From Odiellus spinosus (taxonomy: Eukaryota; Arthropoda; Arachnida; Opiliones; Phalangiidae), in contig CAWUCO010000268.1 in assembly GCA_963920705.1 (NCBI GenBank), positions 2,356,001-2,420,000 on the forward strand: a stretch of DNA of 64,000 bases, in the 5' to 3' direction. The notes beneath the pieces are model-generated. The model was given only the letters and a program-made list of their open reading frames with translations. It did no database searches and was not told where the DNA came from. The translations under genes were made by a program, and so were the position numbers. This document shows, piece by piece, positions 1 through 10,521 of the stretch (positions are counted from its first letter, which is position 1; the number at the start of each line of letters is the position of its first letter).

Positions 1-28
1 TAACCAATTTTATATTTGTCACAATTTT

Positions 29-156
29 GCAATTTAGACAAAACCAAAGTCATTCGAAAGAGCAATTAATGGACAGTCTAAATAATAAGAGTTTTCAAAA
101 ATCCGTTGAAAAACAAGAAAAATATGGCCAATTCAAGAAACCATACAATATCAAAA
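29..156 (+). repeat. Arm 1 of the monomer's internal inverted repeat
   Basis: Arm 1 runs from GCAATTTAGAC to CAATATCAAAA. Reverse-complemented arm 2 aligns along its full length with about 22 mismatches and one 1-bp gap, roughly 82% identity by hand. The best-matched blocks are TCGAAAGAGCAA, AAATCCGTTGAAAAACA and AAAATATGG followed by CAATTCAA. Variation in arm 1 is concentrated near its inner end, where AAACCATACAAT alternates with AAATCATAGAAT, AAATCATAGCAT and AAATCATACAAT. These four states define useful monomer subtypes. Confidence 0.9.
100..115 (+). other. Conserved core motif in arm 1 (candidate protein-binding box)
   Basis: AATCCGTTGAAAAACA is nearly invariant in arm 1 across the window. 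The few exceptions seen include AAAATCAAG at 3' positions (monomers at 793 and 3,849), CCGTTCAAA near 26,226 and CGGTTGAAA near 30,818. The same motif lies reversed in arm 2, so each monomer can carry two convergent copies. Conservation above the surrounding sequence suggests a binding site, but that is inference. It does not match the human CENP-B box at several essential positions. Confidence 0.5.
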
Positions 157-186
157 TAGTCAAATTTCAGATTTTAAAAATTCGCT
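157..186. repeat. Centre of the monomer dyad
   Basis: About 30 bp separate the two arms, with the dyad axis near 171. The stretch includes TTTCAG, ATTTTAAAAAT and TTCGC. The main variant is ATTTTAAAAATTCGC against ATTTTCAAAATTCGC. The EcoRI-type monomers carry CAGATATTCAAAATTCCC instead. It would form the loop if the arms were extruded as a cruciform, which is inference. Confidence 0.8.
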
Positions 187-313
187 TTTTGATATTAGAT
201 GTTTTTTGAATTGTCCATATTTTCCATGTTTTTCAAGGGATTTTCAAAAACTCATGTTTTTTAGATAGACCAATATTTGCTCTTTCGAGTGGTCTTAATT
301 TTGTCTAAATCGC
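187..313 (-). repeat. Arm 2 of the monomer's internal inverted repeat
   Basis: Read on the - strand this arm begins GCGATTTAGACAAAA and contains CTCGAAAGAGCAA and AATATTGGTC, followed by the core motif region and GACAATTCAA. It is a diverged reverse copy of arm 1. It varies more between monomers than arm 1. Its + strand core occurs as TTTCAACGG, TTTCAAGGG, TTTCAACGT, TTTCATCGG and TTTTAACGG, and the neighbouring AAAACTCTTG alternates with AAAACTCATG. Confidence 0.9.
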
Positions 314-369
314 TTAAAAATCAAAAGTTTTGTGTTCATTTGAATCCAATACTCTTGGATTTTTAAGCG
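311..369 (+). repeat. Spacer hairpin dyad with nested stem
   Basis: CGCTTAAAAATC at 311-322 is perfectly complementary to GATTTTTAAGCG at 358-369, a 12-bp stem with a 35-nt loop. Inside it, ATCCAA (344-349) pairs with TTGGAT (355-360), an alternative 6-bp stem that overlaps the outer one at its foot. The dyad is present in nearly all monomers. Monomers ending AAGTG instead of AAGCG lose a stem pair. It is a possible cruciform or transcript hairpin; function is not shown. Confidence 0.8.
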
Positions 370-411
370 TTTTTGCTTAATTTTAACCAATTTTATATTT
401 GTCACAATTTT
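314..411 (+). repeat. Inter-dyad spacer of the monomer
   Basis: About 98 bp separate one arm pair from the next. The first half forms a hairpin together with the last bases of arm 2 (311-369). The second half is T-rich and holds three AATTTT runs around a TATATTTGTCAC or TATATTGGTCAC or TATAATTGTCAC variant site. Homology to the arms fades here. Confidence 0.85.
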
Positions 412-599
412 GCAATTTAGACAAAACCAAAGTCATTCGAAAGAGCAATTAATGGACAGTCTAAATAATAAGAGTTTTCAAAAATCCGTTGAAAAACAAG
501 AAAAATATGGCCAATTCAAGAAACCATACAATATCAAAATAGTCAAATTTCAGATTTTAAAAATTCGCTTTTTGACATTAGATGTTTTTTGAATTGGCT

Positions 600-3500
600 A
601 TATTTTCCATGTTTTTCAACGGATTTTCCAAAACTCTTGATTTTCAGATAGACCAATATTTGCTCTTTCGAGTGGTCTTAATTTTGTCTAAATCGCTTAA
701 AAATCAAAAGTTTTGTGTCCATTTGAATCCAATAATCTTGGATTTTTAAGCGTTTTTGCTTTATTTTAACCAATTTTATATCTGTCACAATTTTGCAATT
801 TAGACAAAACCAAAGTCATTCGAAAGAGCAATTAATGGACAGTCTAAATAACAAGAGTTTTCAAAAATCCGTTGAAAATCAAGAAAAATATGGCCAATTC
901 AAGAAACCATACAATATCAAAATAGTCAAATTTCAGATTTTAAAAATTCGCTTTTTGATAATAGATGTTTTTTGAATTGTCCATATTTTCCATGTTTTTC
1001 AAGGGATTTTCCAAAACTCATGTTTTTTAGATAGACCAATATTTGCTCTTTCGAGTGGTCTTAATTTTGTCTAAATCGCTTAAAAATCAAAAGTTTTGTG
1101 TTCATTTGAATCCAATAATCTTGGATTTTTAAGCGTTTTTGCTTAATTTTAACCAATTTTATATTTGTCACAATTTTGCAATTTAGACAAAACCAAAGTC
1201 ATTCGAAAGAGCAATTAATGGACAGTCTAAATAAGAGTTTTCAAAAATCCGTTGAAAAACAAGAAAAATATGGCCAATTCAAGAAATCATAGAATATCAA
1301 AATAGTCAAATTTCAGATTTTCAAAATTCGCTTTTTGATATTAGATGTTTTTGACTTGTCCATATTTTCCATGTTTTTCAAGGGATTTTCCAAAACTCAT
1401 GTTTTTTTGATAGACCAATATTTGCTCTTTCGAGTGGTCTAATTTTGTCTAAATCGCTTAAAAATCAAAAGTTTTGTGTCCATTTGAATCCAATAATCTT
1501 GGATTTTTAAGCGTTTTTGCTTAATTTTAACCAATTTTATATTTGTCACAATTTTGCAATTTAGACAAAACCAAAGTCATTCGAAAGAGCAATTAATGGA
1601 CAGTCTAAATAATAAGAGTTTTCAAAAATCCGTTGAAAAACAAGAAAAATATGGCCAATTCAAGAAACCATACAATATCAAAATAGTCAAATTTCAGATT
1701 TTAAAAATTCGCTTTTTGATATTAGATGTTTTTTGAATTGTCCATATTTTCCATGTTTTTCAAGGGATTTTCAAAAACTCATGTTTTTTAGATAGACCAA
1801 TATTTGCTCTTTCGAGTGGTCTTAATTTTGTCTAAATCGCTTAAAAATCAAAAGTTTTGTGTTCATTTGAATCCAATACTCTTGGATTTTTAAGCGTTTT
1901 TGCTTAATTTTAACCAATTTTATATTTGTCACAATTTTGCAATTTAGACAAAACCAAAGTCATTCGAAAGAGCAATTAATGGACAGTCTAAATAATAAGA
2001 GTTTTCAAAAATCCGTTGAAAAACAAGAAAAATATGGCCAATTCAAGAAATCATAGAATATCAAAATAGTCAAATTTCAGATTTTCAAAATTCGCTTTTT
2101 GATATTAGATGCTTTTTGAATTGTCCATATTTTCCATGTTTTTCAACGGATTTTCCAAAACTCTTGTTTTTTAGATAGACCAATTTTGCTCTTTCGAGTG
2201 GTCTAATTTTGTCTAAATCGCTTAAAAATCAAAAGTTTTGTGTCCATTTGAATCCAATAATCTTGGATTTTTAAGCGTTTTTGCTTAATTTTAACCAATT
2301 TTATATTTGTCACAATTTTGCAATTTAGACAAAACCAAAGTCATTCGAAAGAGCAATTAATGGTCAGTCTAAATAATAAGAGTTTTCAAAAATCCGTTGA
2401 AAAACAAGAAAAATATGGCCAATTCAAGAAATCATAGAATATCAAAATAGTCAAATTTCAGATTTTAAAAATTCGCTTTTTGATATTAGATGTTTTTTGA
2501 ATTGTCCATATTTTCCATGTTTTTCAACGGATTTTCCAAAACTCTTGTTTTTTAGATAGACCAATATTTGCTCTTTCGAGTGGTCTTAATTTTGTCTAAA
2601 TCGCTTAAAAATCAAAAGTTTTGTGTCCATTTGAATCCAATAATCTTGGATTTTTAAGTGTTTTTGCTTTATTTTAACCAATTTTATATCTGTCACAATT
2701 TTGCAATTTAGACAAAACCAAAGTCATTCGAAAGAGCAATTAATGGACAGTCTAAATAACAAGAGTTTTCAAAAATCCGTTGAAAAACAAGAAAAATATG
2801 GCCAATTCAAGAAACCATACAATATCAAAATAGTCAAATTTCAGATTTTAAAAATTCGCTTTTTGACATTAGATGTTTTTTGAATTGGCTATATTTTCCA
2901 TGTTTTTCAACGGATTTTCCAAAACTCTAGATTTTCAGATAGACCAATATTTGCTCTTTCGAGTGGTCTTAATTTTGTCTAAATCGCTTAAAAATCAAAA
3001 GTTTTGTGTCCATTTGAATCCAATAATCTTGGATTTTTAAGCGTTTTTGCTTAATTTTAACCAATTTTATATTTGTCACAATTTTGCAATTTAGACAAAA
3101 CCAAAGTCATTCGAAAGAGCAATTAATGGACAGTCTAAATAATAAGAGTTTTCAAAAATCCGTTGAAAAACAAGAAAAATATGGCCAATTCAAGAAATCA
3201 TAGAATATCAAAATAGTCAAATTTCAGATTTTCAAAATTCGCTTTTTGATATTAGATGCTTTTTGAATTGTCCATATTTTCCATGTTTTTCAACGGATTT
3301 TCCAAAACTCTTGTTTTTTAGATAGACCAATTTTGCTCTTTCGAGTGGTCTTAATTTTGTCTAAATCGCTTAAAAATCAAAAGTTTTGTGTCCATTTGAA
3401 TCCAATAATCTTGTATTTTTAAGCGTTTTTGCTTAATTTTAACCAATTTTATATTGGTCACAATTTTGCAATTTAGACAAAACCAAAGTCATTCGAAAGA

Positions 3501-3655
3501 GCAATTAATGGACAGTCTAAATAATAAGAGTTTTCAAAAATCCGTTGAAAAACAAGAAAAATAGGGCCAATTCAAGAAACCATACAATATCAAAATAGTC
3601 AAATTTCAGATTTTAAAAATTCGCTTTTTGATATTAGATGTTTTTTGAATTGTCC
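600..3655 (+). repeat. 8-monomer higher-order repeat, copy 1 (3,056 bp)
   Basis: Distinctive monomers recur at exactly 3,056 bp: the TATATCTGTCAC plus GAAAATCAAG monomer at 793 and 3,849, the 3-bp-deleted TAAATAAGAG monomer near 1,228 and 4,284, and the TTGTATTTTTAAG variant near 3,411 and 6,467. Identity starts around 600, within arm 2, and is close to complete. Edges are set by eye to within a few tens of bp. Confidence 0.85.
610..625 (-). other. Intact core motif in arm 2 (example)
   Basis: TGTTTTTCAACGGATT is the exact reverse complement of the arm 1 core AATCCGTTGAAAAACA. In the preceding monomer (227-242) the same place reads TGTTTTTCAAGGGATT, which breaks the CCGTTG core. Both states recur through the array, so monomers can be scored as having two intact cores or one. 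Confidence 0.6.
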
Positions 3656-6600
3656 ATATTTTCCATGTTTTTCAACGGATTTTCCAAAACTCTTGATTTT
3701 CAGATAGACCAATATTTGCTCTTTCGAGTGGTCTTAATTTTGTCTAAATCGCTTAAAAATCAAAAGTTTTGTGTCCATTTGAATCCAATAATCTTGGATT
3801 TTTAAGCGTTTTTGCTTTATTTTAACCAATTTTATATCTGTCACAATTTTGCAATTTAGACAAAACCAAAGTCATTCGAAAGAGCAATTAATGGACAGTC
3901 TAAATAACAAGAGTTTTCAAAAATCCGTTGAAAATCAAGAAAAATATGGCCAATTCAAGAAACCATACAATATCAAAATAGTCAAATTTCAGATTTTAAA
4001 AATTCGCTTTTTGATAATAGATGTTTTTTGAATTGTCCATATTTTCCATGTTTTTCAAGGGATTTTCCAAAACTCATGTTTTTTAGATAGACCAATATTT
4101 GCTCTTTCGAGTGGTCTTAATTTTGTCTAAATCGCTTAAAAATCAAAAGTTTTGTGTTCATTTGAATCCAATAATCTTGGATTTTTAAGCGTTTTTGCTT
4201 AATTTTAACCAATTTTATATTTGTCACAATTTTGCAATTTAGACAAAACCAAAGTCATTCGAAAGAGCAATTAATGGACAGTCTAAATAAGAGTTTTCAA
4301 AAATCCGTTGAAAAACAAGAAAAATATGGCCAATTCAAGAAATCATAGAATATCAAAATAGTCAAATTTCAGATTTTCAAAATTCGCTTTTTGATATTAG
4401 ATGTTTTTGACTTGTCCATATTTTCCATGTTTTTCAAGGGATTTTCCAAAACTCATGTTTTTTTGATAGACCAATATTTGCTCTTTCGAGTGGTCTAATT
4501 TTGTCTAAATCGCTTAAAAATCAAAAGTTTTGTGTCCATTTGAATCCAATAATCTTGGATTTTTAAGCGTTTTTGCTTAATTTTAACCAATTTTATATTT
4601 GTCACAATTTTGCAATTTAGACAAAACCAAAGTCATTCGAAAGAGCAATTAATGGACAGTCTAAATAATAAGAGTTTTCAAAAATCCGTTGAAAAACAAG
4701 AAAAATATGGCCAATTCAAGAAACCATACAATATCAAAATAGTCAAATTTCAGATTTTAAAAATTCGCTTTTTGATATTAGATGTTTTTTGAATTGTCCA
4801 TATTTTCCATGTTTTTCAAGGGATTTTCAAAAACTCATGTTTTTTAGATAGACCAATATTTGCTCTTTCGAGTGGTCTTAATTTTGTCTAAATCGCTTAA
4901 AAATCAAAAGTTTTGTGTTCATTTGAATCCAATACTCTTGGATTTTTAAGCGTTTTTGCTTAATTTTAACCAATTTTATATTTGTCACAATTTTGCAATT
5001 TAGACAAAACCAAAGTCATTCGAAAGAGCAATTAATGGACAGTCTAAATAATAAGAGTTTTCAAAAATCCGTTGAAAAACAAGAAAAATATGGCCAATTC
5101 AAGAAATCATAGAATATCAAAATAGTCAAATTTCAGATTTTCAAAATTCGCTTTTTGATATTAGATGCTTTTTGAATTGTCCATATTTTCCATGTTTTTC
5201 AACGGATTTTCCAAAACTCTTGTTTTTTAGATAGACCAATTTTGCTCTTTCGAGTGGTCTAATTTTGTCTAAATCACTTAAAAATCAAAAGTTTTGTGTC
5301 CATTTGAATCCAATAATCTTGGATTTTTAAGCGTTTTTGCTTAATTTTAACCAATTTTATATTTGTCACAATTTTGCAATTTAGACAAAACCAAAGTCAT
5401 TCGAAAGAGCAATTAATGGTCAGTCTAAATAATAAGAGTTTTCAAAAATCCGTTGAAAAACAAGAAAAATATGGCCAATTCAAGAAATCATAGAATATCA
5501 AAATAGTCAAATTTCAGATTTTAAAAATTCGCTTTTTGATATTAGATGTTTTTTGAATTGTCCATATTTTCCATGTTTTTCAACGGATTTTCCAAAACTC
5601 TTGTTTTTTAGATAGACCAATATTTGCTCTTTCGAGTGGTCTTAATTTTGTCTAAATCGCTTAAAAATCAAAAGTTTTGTGTCCATTTGAATCCAATAAT
5701 CTTGGATTTTTAAGTGTTTTTGCTTTATTTTAACCAATTTTATATCTGTCACAATTTTGCAATTTAGACAAAACCAAAGTCATTCGAAAGAGCAATTAAT
5801 GGACAGTCTAAATAACAAGAGTTTTCAAAAATCCGTTGAAAAACAAGAAAAATATGGCCAATTCAAGAAACCATACAATATCAAAATAGTCAAATTTCAG
5901 ATTTTAAAAATTCGCTTTTTGACATTAGATGTTTTTTGAATTGGCTATATTTTCCATGTTTTTCAACGGATTTTCCAAAACTCTAGATTTTCAGATAGAC
6001 CAATATTTGCTCTTTCGAGTGGTCTTAATTTTGTCTAAATCGCTTAAAAATCAAAAGTTTTGTGTCCATTTGAATCCAATAATCTTGGATTTTTAAGCGT
6101 TTTTGCTTAATTTTAACCAATTTTATATTTGTCACAATTTTGCAATTTAGACAAAACCAAAGTCATTCGAAAGAGCAATTAATGGACAGTCTAAATAATA
6201 AGAGTTTTCAAAAATCCGTTGAAAAACAAGAAAAATATGGCCAATTCAAGAAATCATAGAATATCAAAATAGTCAAATTTCAGATTTTCAAAATTCGCTT
6301 TTTGATATTAGATGCTTTTTGAATTGTCCATATTTTCCATGTTTTTCAACGGATTTTCCAAAACTCTTGTTTTTTAGATAGACCAATTTTGCTCTTTCGA
6401 GTGGTCTTAATTTTGTCTAAATCGCTTAAAAATCAAAAGTTTTGTGTCCATTTGAATCCAATAATCTTGTATTTTTAAGCGTTTTTGCTTAATTTTAACC
6501 AATTTTATATTGGTCACAATTTTGCAATTTAGACAAAACCAAAGTCATTCGAAAGAGCAATTAATGGACAGTCTAAATAATAAGAGTTTTCAAAAATCCG

Positions 6601-6711
6601 TTGAAAAACAAGAAAAATAGGGCCAATTCAAGAAACCATACAATATCAAAATAGTCAAATTTCAGATTTTAAAAATTCGCTTTTTGATATTAGATGTTTT
6701 TTGAATTGTCC
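3656..6711 (+). repeat. 8-monomer higher-order repeat, copy 2 (3,056 bp)
   Basis: Second copy of the 3,056-bp unit. One of the few differences from copy 1 is AAATCACTTA near 5,275 where copy 1 has AAATCGCTTA. Correspondence ends near 6,711, where the sequence changes to the AAGGG plus CATG type instead of returning to the unit start. Confidence 0.85.
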
Positions 6712-8610
6712 ATATTTTCCATGTTTTTCAAGGGATTTTCCAAAACTCATGTTTTTTAGATAGACCAATATTTGCTCTTTCGAGTGGTCTTAATTTTGTC
6801 TAAATCGCTTAAAAATCAAAAGTTTTGTGTTCATTTGAATCCAATAATCTTGGATTTTTAAGCGTTTTTGCTTAATTTTAACCAATTTTATATTTGTCAC
6901 AATTTTGCAATTTAGACAAAACCAAAGTCATTCGAAAGAGCAATTAATGGACAGTCTAAATAAGAGTTTTCAAAAATCCGTTGAAAAACAAGAAAAATAT
7001 GGCCAATTCAAGAAATCATAGAATATCAAAATAGTCAAATTTCAGATTTTCAAAATTCGCTTTTTGATATTAGATGTTTTTGACTTGTCCATATTTTCCA
7101 TGTTTTTCAAGGGATTTTCCAAAACTCATGTTTTTTTGATAGACCAATATTTGCTCTTTCGAGTGGTCTAATTTTGTCTAAATCGCTTAAAAATCAAAAG
7201 TTTTGTGTCCATTTGAATCCAATAATCTTGGATTTTTAAGCGTTTTTGCTTAATTTTAACCAATTTTATATTTGTCACAATTTTGCAATTTAGACAAAAC
7301 CAAAGTCATTCGAAAGAGCAATTAATGGACAGTCTAAATAATAAGAGTTTTCAAAAATCCGTTGAAAAACAAGAAAAATATGGCCAATTCAAGAAATCAT
7401 AGAATATCAAAATAGTCAAATTTCAGATTTTCAAAATTCGCTTTTTGATATTAGATGCTTTTTGAATTGTCCATATTTTCCATGTTTTTCAACGGATTTT
7501 CCAAAACTCTTGTTTTTTAGATAGACCAATTTTGCTCTTTCGAGTGGTCTTAATTTTGTCTAAATCGCTTAAAAATCAAAAGTTTTGTGTCCATTTGAAT
7601 CCAATAATCTTGGATTTTTAAGCGTTTTTGCTTAATTTTAACCAATTTTATATTGGTCACAATTTTGCAATTTAGACAAAACCAAAGTCATTCGAAAGAG
7701 CAATTAATGGACAGTCTAAATAATAAGAGTTTTCAAAAATCCGTTGAAAAACAAGAAAAATATGGCCAATTCAAGAAATCATAGAATATCAAAATAGTCA
7801 AATTTCAGATTTTCAAAATTCGCTTTTTGATATTAGATGCTTTTTGAATTGTCCATATTTTCCATGTTTTTCAACGGATTTTCCAAAACTCTTGTTTTTT
7901 AGATAGACCAATATTTGCTCTTTCGAGTGGTCTTAATTTTGTCTAAATCGCTCAAAAATCAAAAGTTTTGTGTCCATTTGAATCCAATAATCTTGGATTT
8001 TTAAGCGTTTTTGCTTAATTTTAACCAATTTTATATTTGTCACAATTTTGCAATTTAGACAAAACCAAAGTCATTCGAAAGAGCAATTAATGGACAGTCT
8101 AAATAATAAGAGTTTTCAAAAATCCGTTGAAAAACAAGAAAAATATGGCCAATTCAAGAAATCATAGAATATCAAAATAGTCAAATTTCAGATTTTCAAA
8201 ATTCGCTTTTTGATATTAGATGCTTTTTGAATTGTCCATATTTTCCATGTTTTTCAACGGATTTTCCAAAACTCTTGTTTTTTAGATAGACCAATTTTGC
8301 TCTTTCGAGTGGTCTTAATTTTGTCTAAATCGCTTAAAAATCAAAAGTTTTGTGTCCATTTGAATCCAATAATCTTGGATTTTTAAGCGTTTTTGCTTAA
8401 TTTTAACCAATTTTATATTGGTCACAATTTTGCAATTTAGACAAAACCAAAGTCATTCGAAAGAGCAATTAATGGACAGTCTAAATAATAAGAGTTTTCA
8501 AAAATCCGTTGAAAAACAAGAAAAATATGGCCAATTCAAGAAATCATAGAATATCAAAATAGTCAAATTTCAGATTTTCAAAATTCGCTTTTTGATATTA
8601 GATGTTTTTT
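6700..8610 (+). repeat. 5-monomer higher-order repeat, copy 1 (1,911 bp)
   Basis: The TAAATAAGAG deletion monomer (near 6,955 and 8,866) and the CGCTCAAAAATC variant (near 7,951 and 9,859) both recur at about 1,910 bp. The first monomers correspond to part of the 8-mer unit at an offset of seven monomers, so the 5-mer appears to have been cut from the older 8-mer. Confidence 0.8.
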
Positions 8611-10521
8611 GAATTGTCCATATTTTCCATGTTTTTCAAGGGATTTTCCAAAACTCATGTTTTTTAGATAGACCAATATTTGCTCTTTCGAGTGGTCTTA
8701 ATTTTGTCTAAATCGCTTAAAAATCAAAAGTTTTGTGTTCATTTGAATCCAATAATCTTGGATTTTTAAGCGTTTTTGCTTAATTTTAACCAATTTTATA
8801 TTTGTCACAATTTTGCAATTTAGACAAAACCAAAGTCATTCGAAAGAGCAATTAATGGACAGTCTAAATAAGAGTTTTCAAAAATCCGTTGAAAAACAAG
8901 AAAAATATGGCCAATTCAAGAAATCATAGAATATCAAAATAGTCAAATTTCAGATTTTCAAAATTCGCTTTTTGATATTAGATGTTTTTGACTTGTCCAT
9001 ATTTTCCATGTTTTTCAAGGGATTTTCCAAAACTCATGTTTTTTTGATAGACCAATATTTGCTCTTTCGAGTGGTCTAATTTTGTCTAAATCGCTTAAAA
9101 ATCAAAAGTTTTGTGTCCATTTGAATCCAATAATCTTGGATTTTTAAGCGTTTTTGCTTAATTTTAACCAATTTTATATTTGTCACAATTTTGCAATTTA
9201 GACAAAACCAAAGTCATTCGAAAGAGCAATTAATGGACAGTCTAAATAATAAGAGTTTTCAAAAATCCGTTGAAAAACAAGAAAAATATGGCCAATTCAA
9301 GAAATCATAGAATATCAAAATAGTCAAATTTCAGATTTTCAAAATTCGCTTTTTGATATTAGATGCTTTTTGAATTGTCCATATTTTCCATGTTTTTCAA
9401 CGGATTTTCCAAAACTCTTGTTTTTTAGATAGACCAATTTTGCTCTTTCGAGTGGTCTTAATTTTGTCTAAATCGCTTAAAAATCAAAAGTTTTGTGTCC
9501 ATTTGAATCCAATAATCTTGGATTTTTAAGCGTTTTTGCTTAATTTTAACCAATTTTATATTGGTCACAATTTTGCAATTTAGACAAAACCAAAGTCATT
9601 CGAAAGAGCAATTAATGGACAGTCTAAATAATAAGAGTTTTCAAAAATCCGTTGAAAAACAAGAAAAATATGGCCAATTCAAGAAATCATAGAATATCAA
9701 AATAGTCAAATTTCAGATTTTCAAAATTCGCTTTTTGATATTAGATGCTTTTTGAATTGTCCATATTTTCCATGTTTTTCAACGGATTTTCCAAAACTCT
9801 TGTTTTTTAGATAGACCAATATTTGCTCTTTCGAGTGGTCTTAATTTTGTCTAAATCGCTCAAAAATCAAAAGTTTTGTGTCCATTTGAATCCAATAATC
9901 TTGGATTTTTAAGCGTTTTTGCTTAATTTTAACCAATTTTATATTTGTCACAATTTTGCAATTTAGACAAAACCAAAGTCATTCGAAAGAGCAATTAATG
10001 GACAGTCTAAATAATAAGAGTTTTCAAAAATCCGTTGAAAAACAAGAAAAATATGGCCAATTCAAGAAATCATAGAATATCAAAATAGTCAAATTTCAGA
10101 TTTTCAAAATTCGCTTTTTGATATTAGATGCTTTTTGAATTGTCCATATTTTCCATGTTTTTCAACGGATTTTCCAAAACTCTTGTTTTTTAGATAGACC
10201 AATTTTGCTCTTTCGAGTGGTCTTAATTTTGTCTAAATCGCTTAAAAATCAAAAGTTTTGTGTCCATTTGAATCCAATAATCTTGGATTTTTAAGCGTTT
10301 TTGCTTAATTTTAACCAATTTTATATTGGTCACAATTTTGCAATTTAGACAAAACCAAAGTCATTCGAAAGAGCAATTAATGGACAGTCTAAATAATAAG
10401 AGTTTTCAAAAATCCGTTGAAAAACAAGAAAAATATGGCCAATTCAAGAAATCATAGAATATCAAAATAGTCAAATTTCAGATTTTCAAAATTCGCTTTT
10501 TGATATTAGATGCTTTTTGAA
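8611..10521 (+). repeat. 5-monomer higher-order repeat, copy 2 (1,911 bp)
   Basis: Second copy of the 1,911-bp unit. The match stops near 10,514, where GATGCTTTTTG replaces the GATGTTTTTTG seen at the corresponding place near 8,603. Confidence 0.8.

Larger units (their letters stand above)
29..411 (+). repeat. Reference satellite monomer (383 bp)
   Basis: This is a representative full monomer, phased to start at GCAATTTAGAC. In order it holds arm 1 (29-156), a centre of about 30 bp (157-186), arm 2 in opposite orientation (187-313) and a spacer (314-411). Useful sites are TTCGAA (BstBI) at 54-59, ATTAAT (AseI) at 65-70 and TGGCCA (MscI) at 125-130. They recur in most monomers, so partial digestion should give a ladder of about 383 bp. 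The phase is arbitrary, because a tandem array has no intrinsic start. Confidence 0.95.

Noticed and set aside
97-115. CENP-B box
   Set aside because: The conserved core contains CCGTTGAAAAACA, which resembles part of the mammalian box (TTCG, A, CGGG positions) but misses several essential bases, including the CGGG. It may still be a binding site for another protein.
27-209. Recurring 60-64 residue open frames over arm 1, in dozens of monomers on whichever strand the array runs
   Set aside because: They start at TTG, not ATG, and are open only because the monomer lacks stops there. Monomers with CATAG in place of CATAC break the frame, as do 3-bp and 25-bp indels and the orientation switches. 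No ribosome binding site, splice signal, domain or signal peptide is seen, and variation does not look protein-conserving.
29-313. Fold-back transposon or MITE as the origin of the dyad
   Set aside because: The two arms look like long terminal inverted repeats, but I find no target-site duplication at the arm ends, no recognisable terminal motif, and no copy outside the tandem array in this window. It remains possible but unsupported.
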